The notes beneath the pieces are model-generated. The model was not told the origin of the DNA, searched no databases, and saw only the letters and a list, made by a program, of their open reading frames with translations. Source: Gp6-AA40 sp963818645 (GTDB taxonomy: Bacteria; Acidobacteriota; Vicinamibacteria; Vicinamibacterales; UBA2999). From it: a stretch of DNA of 64,000 nt. The position numbers were made by a program, and so were the translations under genes. The DNA is taken from assembly GCA_963818645.1 (NCBI GenBank), contig CAWFTF010000024.1, positions 78,495 to 142,494 on the forward strand. Reading direction: 5' to 3'. How positions within the stretch are numbered: position 1 is the first letter of the stretch; every line of letters starts with the position of its first letter. Shown here one piece after another: positions 54,593 through 64,000 of the stretch.

Positions 54593-57500
54593 TCAGCGGA
54601 CACTTCTCGCCTGCGCCAGCCCGTCGCGCGCTGCGCCCGAGTTCGGGTCGAGTGAGAGCGCTTCGGCAAACAAGTCAGCTGCGATATCTCGCTGGCCCGC
54701 GGCCAGCTCCAGTTGCGCGAGGTTGACGTAGGTCACAGCGTCGTGCGGATCGAGGCGCAGGCTCGTCCGGAATGCGTCGCGTCCCGCGCCGATGTCGCCG
54801 GCCGACGCGAGAATTGCGCCGAGCAGGTTGTGCGCGTCGGCGTAGTTTGCGTCCAACTCGATGGCGCGGCGTACGAGTGGCAGTGCGGAGGCCACGTCGC
54901 CCCGCAAGAAGCGCTCGCTGGCTGCGAAGTACCAGCTTGCGGCGCGGTCTGGGAACTCGCGTCGCAGTACCTCCGCTGCTTGTCGTAAACGGTCAGCGTC
55001 GCCGCGATCGGCATGCAGAGACGCAAGCTGCTCCCATGCCGTGGGATCGCCTGGCGCGAGCCTGGTGGCTTCGGTTGCGACCGCTGTCGCTTCGTCGAAT
55101 CGCCCACGTATTCCCAGAAGCTCCGCGAGCGAGACCCGCGGCGCTGGCTCACCTGCGCGAGACTGGATCATCGCGCGCAGCCGCCGCTCGGCATCGTCTT
55201 CCTGACGCGCCGCGGTGGCCGCCCGCACGAACCCCTCGAGAGTGATCATGTCGGTTGGGTCCAGGTCGAGGGCCGTCGCGTAGGCGCGATAGGCAGAATC
55301 AGCCGCATCCGCGCCCATCAGCATCGCGCCCCGGTCACGCCATTGCGAGGCGGTCGCGCCGGTGAGCGCGCGCGCGACGGCCGATGGTTGTTGCCCTCCG
55401 TCGAGCAAACCGCGGAGCGTGGGGGCGTGATTGGACGGCGCACCGGCGAAGACGGCAAACGGCCCGGAGAACTCGAGCGCTGTCCGGTCGTCGGTCTGGA
55501 GCGCTGACCCAGCTCCATATCTCGATGTCTCTCTGGATCCGCCGACGAAGAGCGAGAGCAGTGTAAAAGGCTCGCGCATTCCTACCGTGCGAAGGTCCTC
55601 TCCGACTCCCGGTCGCTGCCAGGCAGTGGAAAGGTCCTCCAGGCGCGGCTCGAGCGGGGCCGTCGAGCCGACGAGAAGAAGGTCGCCATCGCCGGCGAGC
55701 CACATGGTTCCGTCAGGAAACACCGAACGAAACGTTCCAACGATGGACCGGAGATCGGCGTCGCTCACGTCGTAGGTATGCGCCCATTGACAAAAGATGC
55801 CGCCGGTTGCGAGTCGGCTGCGCACCCGCTGGAAGAACTCCTGCGTGAACAGCGCCGCCACGCCGGACATCCAGGGATTCGAAGGTTCGGAGATCACGAC
55901 GTCGTAGAGCCGCGACGTCAGCGAGAAGTGCGTCCGCCCGTCTCCGCGCACCAGCCGCGTGCGAGGATCGTCGAGCGCTCGCCGATTCACGTCGGCGAAA
56001 TACGCCGAGGCCTCCACGACTTCGGGCGAGATCTCAATGACGTCAACTGAGACCACCGGGTGCACGAGCGCCGACGCGAGCGTGACGCCGCTGCCGAGTC
56101 CCACGATGCCCACCTGTCGCGGATTGGGATGAAGCAGCAGGGGCAAGTGCGCGAGCAGTTTCTGTGTGAGCATGTCGCGCGCCGTTGAGGCGTCGACCTT
56201 GCCGTCGATCGAGAGCGAGCGGGCGCCGGTGAGCGCTTTGACCGAGACCGTCCCGGTCGCGCCCTCGCGGTAGTAGATGAGCGTGCCGGCTGTGAGCGCC
56301 GCATGGCGATCGATGCCGGGCGGCACGAACCGCGTGTACAGGTAGCCGCCGGCCGCCAGCCACTCACGATCCCAGCCCGGGCTCGTGGCCATCCACGCGA
56401 CGACAACCGCGAGTGGAAGGAGCACTGCAACTCGGTCGCGACTCGACAAACGCCCGCGGACAACCAGCACGGCAGCGCCGAGCAGCAGGCTAGCGGTGGC
56501 GACGAGCAGTGACGTGCGCAGGCCCACGGCGGATATGGCGATGAAGCCGGCCACCAGAGCCCCGACCACCGCCGCAGCGGTATTCACCGCGTACAGGACG
56601 CCCAGTCGTTGCGCCGGGATCGCGTCGCGGCTGCCGGCGAGCTCGAGTGATAGCGGAAACGCGACGCCCAGACCGAGCGCGATCGGAAACGTCAAGCCGA
56701 ACGCGATCGCCAGATGGGGCAGCGCGATGCCGGCAGGCGTGGCCGAGCGTCCCAATGTGCCGGGCCCAATCTCGAGCAGTGAGCCGCCGACGAGAGCGAC
56801 ACTCACGCACCCCGCTATCGCGGTGGCGATCAGGGTCAACGCGAGCGCAACCGCCGGCCGACGGCCGCGCTCGGCGAGAGAGGCGCCTGCGAAGGAGCCC
56901 AGCGCAAGACCCGTGATGAACGACGTCAGTGTGGCGGCGAAGGCATAGAGCGAGGGGCCAACGACAAGAGCCAGCACGCGCGTCCAGACCACCTCGTGCG
57001 CGAACGTCGCGAAGCCGGTAAGCGCCAACACTGCCGCTGCAAGTCCGTATCGATGCCGCTCGGTGTCCCAACCATCGACGTGTGCCGCGGCGAGACCGGC
57101 TTTCGGCCTCGAGCGATTGTGCCTGGCATCCTTTGGATTGAGGCGCGTCTTCGTTGTCGCGTCCTCAGACTCAGCGACAGTGAGGTGGCGCCGGACGAAG
57201 GAGAGTGCGAGCGCGATGCTCACCGGCACTCGCCGCCATGCCCGTCAACGTCGTGCTCGTGAGGCCGATGATCGGGATGAGGACGAAGCCTGCAGCCAGC
57301 GAGCCGATCGCGGCGCCAGCCGTGTTGGCGCCATACAGGCGGCCCGCCGCCCCGCCCGGTCGCGTAGGCGATGTGACGGCGACGCGCACGGCCATGGGAA
57401 AGGTGGCACCAAGCGCGACGCCCGGCACCAGGAGCACGCCGAACGAGCTGGCGATTCTCACTGTCGAAAAGAGAAGCCCGGCGCCGTCCTCGCCGTACGC

Positions 57501-57845
57501 CCACGCGAACAAGGGTGTGAGAAGTGTCAGGCCGCCCGCGATCGACAGCGCCGCGACCGCGACCACGAGTTCCAGCAGCGCATAGGTCCAAAGAGCCTGT
57601 CGTCGGCTGAGCGTGGACGCAATGCGGCCGCCCAGCGCCGCGCCCAGTCCCAGTCCGCCCATGAACGCGGCGGTGACCGTGCTGACAGCGGCGGTTGTGT
57701 GTCCGAGATGAAGCGTAAGGAGGCGCGTCCAGGCGATCTCGTAGACGAGCCCGGCGAAGCCGGAGCACGCATACGCCAGCCATGAGCCATCGCTCGACGG
57801 CCATCGCCTGGAAGCAGATGGTGGGCGCGAACCGCTACCCACCAT
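54593..57845 (-). CDS. Membrane-embedded spermidine-synthase-like protein with TPR tail (frame break near 57222)
   Basis: ATG 57845 starts a run of membrane helices (CSGFAGLVYEIAWTRLL...). Skipping one base near 57222 joins this to the next frame, which continues with more helices, giving two MFS-like six-helix halves. Then comes a methyltransferase-fold spermidine-synthase domain (VGIVGLGSGVTLASAL, VDVIEISPEVVEA, RLVRGDGRTHF). At least five TPR-like repeats end it (e.g. ATALDLDPTDMITLEGFV). Composite about 1080 residues. Fused MFS/spermidine synthases are common in environmental genomes; true substrate unknown. Confidence 0.78.
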
Positions 57846-57859
57846 CCACTATCAAGTGA

Positions 57860-58855
57860 CTACGGCATACGCGACGAGAGGTACACGGCGATCGAGACGA
57901 AGTCCTCGTCGGTCAATTTCGCGACGACGGGCTTCATGAGATCGGTCCACACACCATGTCGAGCGCCGGCCTGCATGTCGTACATCTGGCGGACCAGGTA
58001 GCTCGGCGAGCGGCCCGCGAGACCAGGTACGGGGCCCAGCCCTTTCAGGTCCGCGCCGTGGCAGACGCTGCATTGCACCGTCTTGCCGTTACCGCCCGTC
58101 GTCACGAGCGCCTCACCCTTCTTGATGCTGCCGGGCGGCGCATAGGCGATGAAGCCTGAGCGCGGATCGCGAAGCACCTCGGTGTGCTCGACGTTCTCCG
58201 GCGTCTCGATGATGCGCATGCCGATCGGCTCGGTCTCCTCGCCCTCGAGTCGAAGATACATGCCGCCCTGGATGCGCGTCTTCGGCACCGCCTTCGTTTC
58301 CATGACCTTGATCCACGGCGTCCACTTCATCGAGCCGAAGTAGCCGGCAGCCTGCTTGATCTCGTCCTCGGTCATCCCCTTGGCGATCGCGATCATCACG
58401 TTCGTGTTGGCCTTGCGCGGCTCGCCGCTCTTGCGCACGTCGCTCCTGAAGTCATTCATCGTCTGGATGAAATAGGAGACCGGCAGTCCCGCCACGCCAG
58501 CGTTCTCGGGACGGCCTTTGCCATTCGGGTAGTGGCACAGGCTGCACGCGCGCACGTCGGGTTTGCGGCCTTTGCGACCACCTCCGGCATTGCAGGATGA
58601 TCGCCAGGGAACCAATCCGCCGGTCCGAATGCGTCACGAATGTTGGCAAGCGGAAAATTCAGCGTGCTGCCGGGGAGCGTTCGTGGAGCGGGGTCGGGCG
58701 GGGCTGGTTGCGCCGCTGGTGCCCCGGCCGGCGCGGCCGGTGGTGCCGGTGCGGATCGCATACGCCCATCCGGGGGGATCGCCGGCCGCTCGCAGCGCGC
58801 CGGCGGTAACGAGGATCGCCAGACCAACGACGACGACACAGGCGAATGCGCGCAT
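57860..58855 (-). CDS. Exported di-haem c-type cytochrome (two frame breaks)
   Basis: ATG 58855 with GGAGG upstream gives a signal peptide (MRAFACVVVVGLAILVTAG) and GDPPGWAYAI. After a break near 58755 a proline/alanine linker and NFPLANIRDAFGPADWFPGDHP follow. After another near 58573 come ACSLCHYPNG and, later, QCSVCHGADLKGLGP: two CxxCH sites. The last ~75 residues are a standard cytochrome c domain. It lies 14 bases upstream of the membrane spermidine-synthase gene. Confidence 0.8.
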
Positions 58856-58967
58856 AAGGACCTCCGAGTGTGCCGCATAGTCTAGTCGAACAATCGTCCC
58901 CTTGAAGAATCGAAAACCGGCGACCATAATCCTCACGAAACGCGTCCCGCCTGTCAGGAGGGCTGTG

Positions 58968-59378
58968 ATGTCACGCAAACTCGGTGCGGTTGTGCTGGCT
59001 GCGAGCATCGGGCTGCTCGCTGTGGCTGTTCCTCTCCGCGCCCATCATTCCGAAGCGGCGGAGTACGACGCCAACAAGCCGGTGCGAGTGACGGGTGTGG
59101 TCAAGAAGGTCGAATGGACCAATCCCCACATCTGGTTCTACGTCGAAGGCAAGGACGAGGTCTCTGGCCTCGCGGCGGTGTGGGGCTTCTCCGGCGGTGC
59201 TCCCAACGGGCTGAGGCGACGAGGCGTCACCAAGGACTCGCTCAAGGTCGGCGACACCGTGAAGGTACAGGGCATCCGTGCCAAGGACGGTTCGCCCAAT
59301 GCCGCGAGTCGAGGCGTGACGTTCTCGGATGGCCGGCAGGTGTTCACGGCGTCCGAGCAGACTCCGGCTCCCAAATAA
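58968..59378 (+). CDS. DUF6152 family exported protein
   Basis: 136 residues from ATG 58968 (CAGGAGGG 5 bases upstream). Signal peptide to VPLRA, then HHSEAAEYDANKPVRVTGVV and EWTNPHIWFYV, the DUF6152 signature. Function unknown; often found next to the family encoded by the following gene. Divergent from the cytochrome. Confidence 0.85.
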   Translation: MSRKLGAVVLAASIGLLAVAVPLRAHHSEAAEYDANKPVRVTGVVKKVEWTNPHIWFYVEGKDEVSGLAAVWGFSGGAPNGLRRRGVTKDSLKVGDTVKVQGIRAKDGSPNAASRGVTFSDGRQVFTASEQTPAPK

Positions 59379-59404
59379 CTCCCGCGCGGGAAAGAGAGAT
59401 CGAC

Positions 59405-60175
59405 ATGAAGAGCATCCTTCGTGTGAGCGCCCTGATTGTGCTCGCGGCCGTTGTCGTCAGCGCGCAGACGTCGAAGCCGGCGCCGCGATTGTCGAACGGC
59501 AAACCCGACTTCACGGGCGTCTGGGATCATCCGCGAGTGGGAGATATCTCGAAAAGCGTGGATGGCGCATGCGCGGCCGGCAGCACCGGCTGCAAGAGCG
59601 TCGCCTCCGGTCAGCTGTTGTTCACGCCGGCAGGCGAGGCCGAGTGGGAGAAGAACAACAAGCCGACGACCTACGACTACGGCTCGCATTGTCAGCCGTG
59701 GGGGTTCGTGCGCGCCTACAACACACCGTATCCGCACGCCTACGTGCATCACCCGGATCGTCTCGTGATCCTCTGGGAGCAGGACAACCGCTTCCAGATG
59801 GTGCCGACCGACGGACGTGATCTGCCGAAGGATCTCGAGCCCACCTGGATGGGGACGTCAGTTGGACGCTGGGACGGCGACACGCTCGTCATCACGACAG
59901 CGGGTTTCAACGGTCGCACCTGGCTCGACACCGCGCAGCATCCGCACAGCGACGCCCTGAAGCTGACGATCAGAATGACGCGCCCTGACTTCGATCACTT
60001 GAATTGGGACGTCACGATCGAGGATTCGAAGTACTACCAGAAGCCGATCAGGAACACTCGGACGTTCGTGCTGATGGAGAAGGGCACCGAGCTCTACGAA
60101 TATTCGTGTGCGGAGAACAATCGCTGCGAGGGCGGCAAGTGTGTCGCAGCGGACGTGCAGAAGGAAGCGAAGTAG
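59405..60175 (+). CDS. Exported protein, paralogue of the one at 37597
   Basis: 256 residues. Signal peptide MKSILRVSALIVLAAVVVSAQ, then KPDFTGVWDHP, LEPTWMGTSVGRWDGDTLVITT and NWDVTIEDSKYY: the same block order as the gene at 37597. Cysteine-rich end (YSCAENNRCEGGKC) is different. It follows the DUF6152 gene by 26 bases and ends flush against nuoN. Function unknown. Confidence 0.72.
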   Translation: MKSILRVSALIVLAAVVVSAQTSKPAPRLSNGKPDFTGVWDHPRVGDISKSVDGACAAGSTGCKSVASGQLLFTPAGEAEWEKNNKPTTYDYGSHCQPWGFVRAYNTPYPHAYVHHPDRLVILWEQDNRFQMVPTDGRDLPKDLEPTWMGTSVGRWDGDTLVITTAGFNGRTWLDTAQHPHSDALKLTIRMTRPDFDHLNWDVTIEDSKYYQKPIRNTRTFVLMEKGTELYEYSCAENNRCEGGKCVAADVQKEAK

Positions 60176-61621
60176 CTACGTGAAGAGCGTCTGCGCGATA
60201 CGCTGCGCGGCGGCAACCCACGGACCGGGGTAAACGCCTATTCCGATCACGCCGGCCAGGCAGATGGCGATCGCTGCGCCCAGTGGCAGGTCCACTTTCA
60301 CCGAGCCGTTGTGCGCCGGCGCTTCGATGTACATGCGTCGCGCGACGAGCAGGTAGTAATACAGCGCAACAACGGTGAGGACCGCGCCGACGAAGACCAG
60401 GCCAAGCAGACCCTGCTCGACGCCCGCGAGGAAGATATACAACTTCGCCCAGAAGCCGGCTACGAACGGAATCCCGCCAAGCGACAGCAGGAAGAGCAGC
60501 ATTGCGAGCGCCAGCAGCGGCGATCGCTGCGCGAGGCCGCGATAGGCGTCGATCCCGTCTGACTGCTCCGATCGCGCCACTGTCTCCACGACCAGGAATG
60601 CGCCCATGTTGCCGAAGACGTACGCGACCAGATAGAAGAGCACCATCGCGACGCCGTTCGCCGACATCGCCGCCAGGCCGATGAGCATGTAGCCGATGTG
60701 CGCGACGCCGGAGTAGGCAAGCAGTCGCTTCACGTTGCTTTGCGGGATCGCCATGAGATTGCCGGCGACGATCGTGACGCCCGCAAGCATCGAGAAGAGC
60801 GGCGCCCACGCGAGCGCCGCACTTCCCGCGCCCTCGAGATAGAGCCGGATGATCACCACGAAGCCGGCTGCCTTGGGTGCAACCGAGAGCCACGCGATGA
60901 ACGGCGTGCTGCCAGCCTCATAGGTATCGGGCGCCCACATGTGGAAGGGGAACGCTGCGATTTTGAATCCCAGGCCCGCGAGGACGAGCGCGAGGCCCAG
61001 CATCATGAGCGGGCGTCCCTGCGCCATCGCCGCCGGCACCGCGGCGAGGAGCGTCGTCCCCATCATGCCGTACATGAACGACATCCCGTAGGCGATGACG
61101 GCCGCTGAGACGGTGCCCACGAGGAAGAATTTGAGCGCCGCTTCAGGGGCTGCGGCTTCGCGCTTCAGGAATCCCGTCAGCACGTACAGCGGGATCGACA
61201 TCAGCTCGAATGCCACGAACAACAGCACGAGTTCGCGCGCCGACACCAGCACCATCATGCCGAGCAGCGAGAACAGCAACGTGAAGTGATACTCGGGTGC
61301 CCTGCGGGCGAATGTCACCTGCCTGTTGGTCAGCGACGCGAGGACGCTCAACGCGGCGGCGGCGAGCACCAGCCGCTTGGCGAAGAGCGCCAGGCCGTCC
61401 TGCACGAATGCGCCGTTGAAGAGCGAGCTGTTTTCTTTCGTCGTGAAGGTCAGACCGATCACAGCGAGCAGGCCGACGAGCGTGATCCAGCCAAACAGCT
61501 TGCCGTCCCCCGATGCGACCACACGGGACGGATGCCGCATCAGCCCGGCCACCAACACGAGGACGCTCAGCGCGAAGAGCGCCAACTCGGGCACGAGGGG
61601 AAGCATCAGGTCGGCCGTCAT
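60176..61621 (-). CDS. nuoN: NADH-quinone oxidoreductase subunit N
   Basis: 481 residues from ATG 61621, overlapping the nuoM stop (ATGA). About 14 transmembrane helices, antiporter-like proton-pumping subunit of complex I. FELMSIPLYVL holds the helix-5 glutamate, and FKIAAFPFHMWAPDTYEGA-type sequence (FHMWAPDTYEAG) the helix-7 lysine region. Last gene of the nuo cluster. Confidence 0.94.
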   Translation of the reverse strand: MTADLMLPLVPELALFALSVLVLVAGLMRHPSRVVASGDGKLFGWITLVGLLAVIGLTFTTKENSSLFNGAFVQDGLALFAKRLVLAAAALSVLASLTNRQVTFARRAPEYHFTLLFSLLGMMVLVSARELVLLFVAFELMSIPLYVLTGFLKREAAAPEAALKFFLVGTVSAAVIAYGMSFMYGMMGTTLLAAVPAAMAQGRPLMMLGLALVLAGLGFKIAAFPFHMWAPDTYEAGSTPFIAWLSVAPKAAGFVVIIRLYLEGAGSAALAWAPLFSMLAGVTIVAGNLMAIPQSNVKRLLAYSGVAHIGYMLIGLAAMSANGVAMVLFYLVAYVFGNMGAFLVVETVARSEQSDGIDAYRGLAQRSPLLALAMLLFLLSLGGIPFVAGFWAKLYIFLAGVEQGLLGLVFVGAVLTVVALYYYLLVARRMYIEAPAHNGSVKVDLPLGAAIAICLAGVIGIGVYPGPWVAAAQRIAQTLFT

Positions 61622-63192
61622 CTCGGAATCGGAACAGGCATCTCGAGCTGTGTGGACTCTCGAGGCAAGACTCTCCGAAGAAGCGGAGCGGTGGCCGTGT
61701 CTACCGGACCGATAGCGATGCTGGGTGCGACACCGAACAAGACGAGGACGAACACGAGGATTCCGAGTGCGGCCCACTCAGGACCCTTCGCATCCGGCAG
61801 GTGCTGAAAGTGCGGGTCGTCGGACTTGGCGCCCCAGAAGATCTGCTTCGCCACGCGCAGCACGTAAATCGACGTCAGAAATGCGCCGATCACGCCGGGA
61901 TACAACCACCACGAATGCGCCGATCCCCACGCGCCCAGGAACGTCAGGAACTCGGCGACGAAACCGGCAGTCGCCGGCAGCCCGAGCGAGGACAAGCCGC
62001 CGATGGTGAAGGCGACCGCGATGCCGGGCATCATCGTGCCGAACCCGCCCATCTTGAAGATCTCGCGCGAGTGCGCCTTCTCGTAGATCAGGCCGACGAG
62101 CGCGAAGAACAGCCCGGTCATGATCCCGTGCGCGAACATCTGGAAGACGGATCCGTTCAGCCCGTTCAGCGTGAGCGTCGCGGCTCCGAGCATGACCACG
62201 CCCATGTGCGACACCGACGAGTACGCAATCACGTATTTCAAGTCGCGCTGCGCCATCGCGCTGAGCGCGCCATAGACGATGTTGATGCAGGCGATTGTGC
62301 CGACGAGCCACGCCCACTCGACAGTCGCCTGTGGAAGCAGCCCCATGCCCAGGCGTACCACACCATACGCGCCGAGTTTCATGAGCACGCCCGCATGCAG
62401 CATCGACACGGCGGTGGGCGCCGACGCGTGCCCGTCTGGTGACCACGTGTGCAACGGCCAGATGCCGGCGAGGATCCCGAATCCGACGTAGAAGGCGAGG
62501 AACACCCACGATTGCAGCGTCGGATCGAACTGCTGCGCGGCCATCGTCAGAAACGAGAACGACCTCTGGCCGGCTCCGACGTAGAGCGCCAGGATCCCGA
62601 CCAGGATGAAGGCCGAGCCGAAGAGCAGGTAGAGCGTCAGCTTCATCGCCGCGTACTCTTTCGTGCCGACGCCGGTTCGGCCGAGCGCCCAGCCGAAGAT
62701 CCCTTGCGGCCTGACTTCTCCCGATGAGCCCCAGATGCCGATCAGCAGATACATCGGCAGCACGGCGATCTCGTAGAACAGGAAGAAGACGAACAGGTCG
62801 AGCGAGACGAACACTCCGTAGACGCCGGTGACCAGAATCAGCAGCAGCGCATAAAACTCCTGGCTGCGCTCCTTCACCGTCCACGACGCGAACACGCCGG
62901 CAAAGATGATGATCGACGTGAGCAGGCACATGAGCGCGCTCATGCCGTCGAGCCCGAAGAAATACGAGATGCCGAGCGACGGCACCAGCGGCAGGCTCTC
63001 CTGGAACTGGAAGCCGGCCGTCACGCGGTCGTACGTGACGTAAATCCAGAGCGACGCGATCAGCGAGACGGATGCGCCGGCGAGCGAGAGCAGCCGCACC
63101 AGCAGCGGATTGCGCCGCGCGAAGAACATCACCGCGAGCGCCGCGATGAACGGCGCCCAGGTCATCACGGAGAGAATCGGGAATCCGTTCAC
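61618..63192 (-). CDS. nuoM: NADH-quinone oxidoreductase subunit M
   Basis: 524 residues, about 14 helices. FFLFYEIAVLPMYLLIGIWG carries the conserved glutamate and HTWSPDGHASAPTAVSMLHAG the helix-7/8 motif (in short: WSPDGHASAP). The start overlaps nuoL's stop. Complete. Confidence 0.95.
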   Translation of the reverse strand: MNGFPILSVMTWAPFIAALAVMFFARRNPLLVRLLSLAGASVSLIASLWIYVTYDRVTAGFQFQESLPLVPSLGISYFFGLDGMSALMCLLTSIIIFAGVFASWTVKERSQEFYALLLILVTGVYGVFVSLDLFVFFLFYEIAVLPMYLLIGIWGSSGEVRPQGIFGWALGRTGVGTKEYAAMKLTLYLLFGSAFILVGILALYVGAGQRSFSFLTMAAQQFDPTLQSWVFLAFYVGFGILAGIWPLHTWSPDGHASAPTAVSMLHAGVLMKLGAYGVVRLGMGLLPQATVEWAWLVGTIACINIVYGALSAMAQRDLKYVIAYSSVSHMGVVMLGAATLTLNGLNGSVFQMFAHGIMTGLFFALVGLIYEKAHSREIFKMGGFGTMMPGIAVAFTIGGLSSLGLPATAGFVAEFLTFLGAWGSAHSWWLYPGVIGAFLTSIYVLRVAKQIFWGAKSDDPHFQHLPDAKGPEWAALGILVFVLVLFGVAPSIAIGPVDTATAPLLRRVLPRESTQLEMPVPIPR

Positions 63193-64000
63193 GTCAGTGA
63201 CCAGCGCGCCCAGACGAGCAGCAGAAGAAGACCGACCGCAAGACCGTAGACGTAGTCCTGCGCGCGGCCCGTTTGAATCGTGCGCATCTCATCACCAGTC
63301 GTGACGGTCCATACGCTCACCACGTTGAGCACGCCGTCGACGATGTAGCGATCGACCCACCCGACGAGGCTGGAGAAGGCAAGTGTGCCTGCTGCCAATA
63401 CGCGCTCGAAGAGATCGTCGATCCAGAACTTTGCGAGCGCCGCGTGTCGAATGGGGCCGAACATCGATGCGAGCGACGCCGCGTTGATGGTGCGGCGCTG
63501 ATAGGTGAGCCACGCGAGCGCGATGCCTGCAATCGCGACGCCGACCGCAGCCGGCGTGAGCCAGCCCGGTGCAGTGTGCTCGGCAGCGCCCTCAGGCAGG
63601 GCAACGAGCCCCGGCCCGATGAACGTCGAGTAGACGCCGACCGCCAGCGAGAGCAGCGCGAGGATCCACAGAGGCAACAGCATCGGCATCGGCGGATCGT
63701 GTTCGTGCGCGCCATGATGCGCGCTCTCGTGATGCCCGGCGGCAGCCGGAGCGGTGCCGAAGAACGCCAGGAACACGACACGGAACATGTAGAAGGCCGT
63801 GAGGAATGCGACCAGCATCAGGAGCAGAAAGGGGCCCACGAGTCCGCCCGCCCATACCGATCCGAGGATCTCTTCCTTCGACAGGAAGCCGGCAAAGAGC
63901 GGGATGCCTGCAAGCGAGAGGGTCCCGATGATGAAGACGGTCGCCGTCTGCGGCATGCGGCGAGCGAGCCCGCCCATCCGCGACAAATCGTTGCTGCCGA
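63189..64000 (-). CDS. nuoL: NADH-quinone oxidoreductase subunit L, C-terminal part only
   Basis: The frame is open to the window edge (GSNDLSRMGGLARRMP at the cut), so the N-terminal ~60% lies beyond base 64000. Seen: PLFAGFLSKEEIL, a His-rich loop (HHESAHHGAHEHD) and the distal helix ending VWARWSLT. The long amphipathic helix region that clamps NuoM and NuoN belongs to this part. Confidence 0.93.
   Translation of the reverse strand, partial: GSNDLSRMGGLARRMPQTATVFIIGTLSLAGIPLFAGFLSKEEILGSVWAGGLVGPFLLLMLVAFLTAFYMFRVVFLAFFGTAPAAAGHHESAHHGAHEHDPPMPMLLPLWILALLSLAVGVYSTFIGPGLVALPEGAAEHTAPGWLTPAAVGVAIAGIALAWLTYQRRTINAASLASMFGPIRHAALAKFWIDDLFERVLAAGTLAFSSLVGWVDRYIVDGVLNVVSVWTVTTGDEMRTIQTGRAQDYVYGLAVGLLLLLVWARWSLT

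Noticed and set aside
7496..58855. Calling the broken genes pseudogenes
   Set aside because: Frames resume exactly, codon usage stays normal and the genes include isc, mqn and que functions. Sequence error is more likely than mass decay.
1..64000. tRNA genes, IS elements, phage or defence systems
   Set aside because: Looked for by motif (tRNA arms, transposase or integrase motifs, Cas or restriction motifs); nothing convincing was seen.

Overview
This is a high-GC, gene-dense bacterial chromosome segment. It most likely comes from an Acidobacteriota genome, probably class Vicinamibacteria (inference). The supporting signs are a TonB-dependent receptor with an N-terminal carboxypeptidase-regulatory domain, a DUF6152 protein, a paired exported family with a 'PDF-G-W' start, a subtilisin with a tandem NIVW tail, a structured leader before nadA, and dispersed short-period intergenic repeats. 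No rRNA, tRNA, CRISPR array, insertion sequence or phage gene was found. Most genes sit in operons with 1-4 base overlaps.

Layout. 1-3612 (minus): a subtilisin-like protease running off the left edge and a sigma-54-type activator. 3746-8591 (plus): a deoxyhypusine-synthase-like enzyme, a PIN-like protein, NagA, a DUF4097 protein and an exported FAH-family protein. 8627-10435: queC and queD (7-deazaguanine synthesis) facing away from each other, then a HAD phosphatase. 10424-14154: an atypical Nramp-like transporter and an ankyrin/PQQ-propeller protein. 14158-19712: a manganese/redox locus in which an MntR-type regulator is read in frame into a beta-barrel porin, followed by a CuA cupredoxin, a di-haem oxidoreductase and a small membrane protein; mntH and a universal stress protein are divergent. 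19720-26026: a CoA transferase, a SIMPL protein, an AlkA-type glycosylase and an M16 protease. 26130-35070: sulfur and Fe-S assembly. 35118-44128: menaquinone genes by the futalosine route (mqnB, mqnD, mqnE) around a B12 uptake operon with its riboswitch. 44171-51523: nadA with a structured leader, superoxide dismutase, a very large pyruvate:ferredoxin oxidoreductase and a YbaK-like protein. 51582-58855: a TonB receptor, a membrane spermidine-synthase/TPR fusion and a di-haem cytochrome. 58968-64000: two exported proteins, then nuoN, nuoM and part of nuoL.

The most interesting gene system is at 26130-28922. A CysM-type cysteine synthase is fused to a JAMM peptidase, and the overlapping next gene fuses a CysO-like sulfur carrier to a MoeZ-type E1 enzyme with rhodanese. 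In mycobacteria these are four separate proteins (CysM, Mec, CysO, MoeZ). Here the carrier's Gly-Gly is internal, so it would have to be cut to work, and the JAMM domain next door is the obvious candidate. The promoter carries the same AGTCGGATAT half-site as the iscR promoter 2.9 kb downstream, which suggests shared Fe-S/sulfur control.

Two window-wide patterns stand out. At least ten intergenic sites hold degenerate tandem repeats with a period near 7 (one has period 8), usually as two inverted arms, and the repeated word differs from site to site. Separately, about fifteen reading-frame breaks interrupt otherwise well conserved genes, and thirteen of them need the same one-base skip. This looks like an unpolished assembly more than decay, but the direction bias deserves a check against reads.
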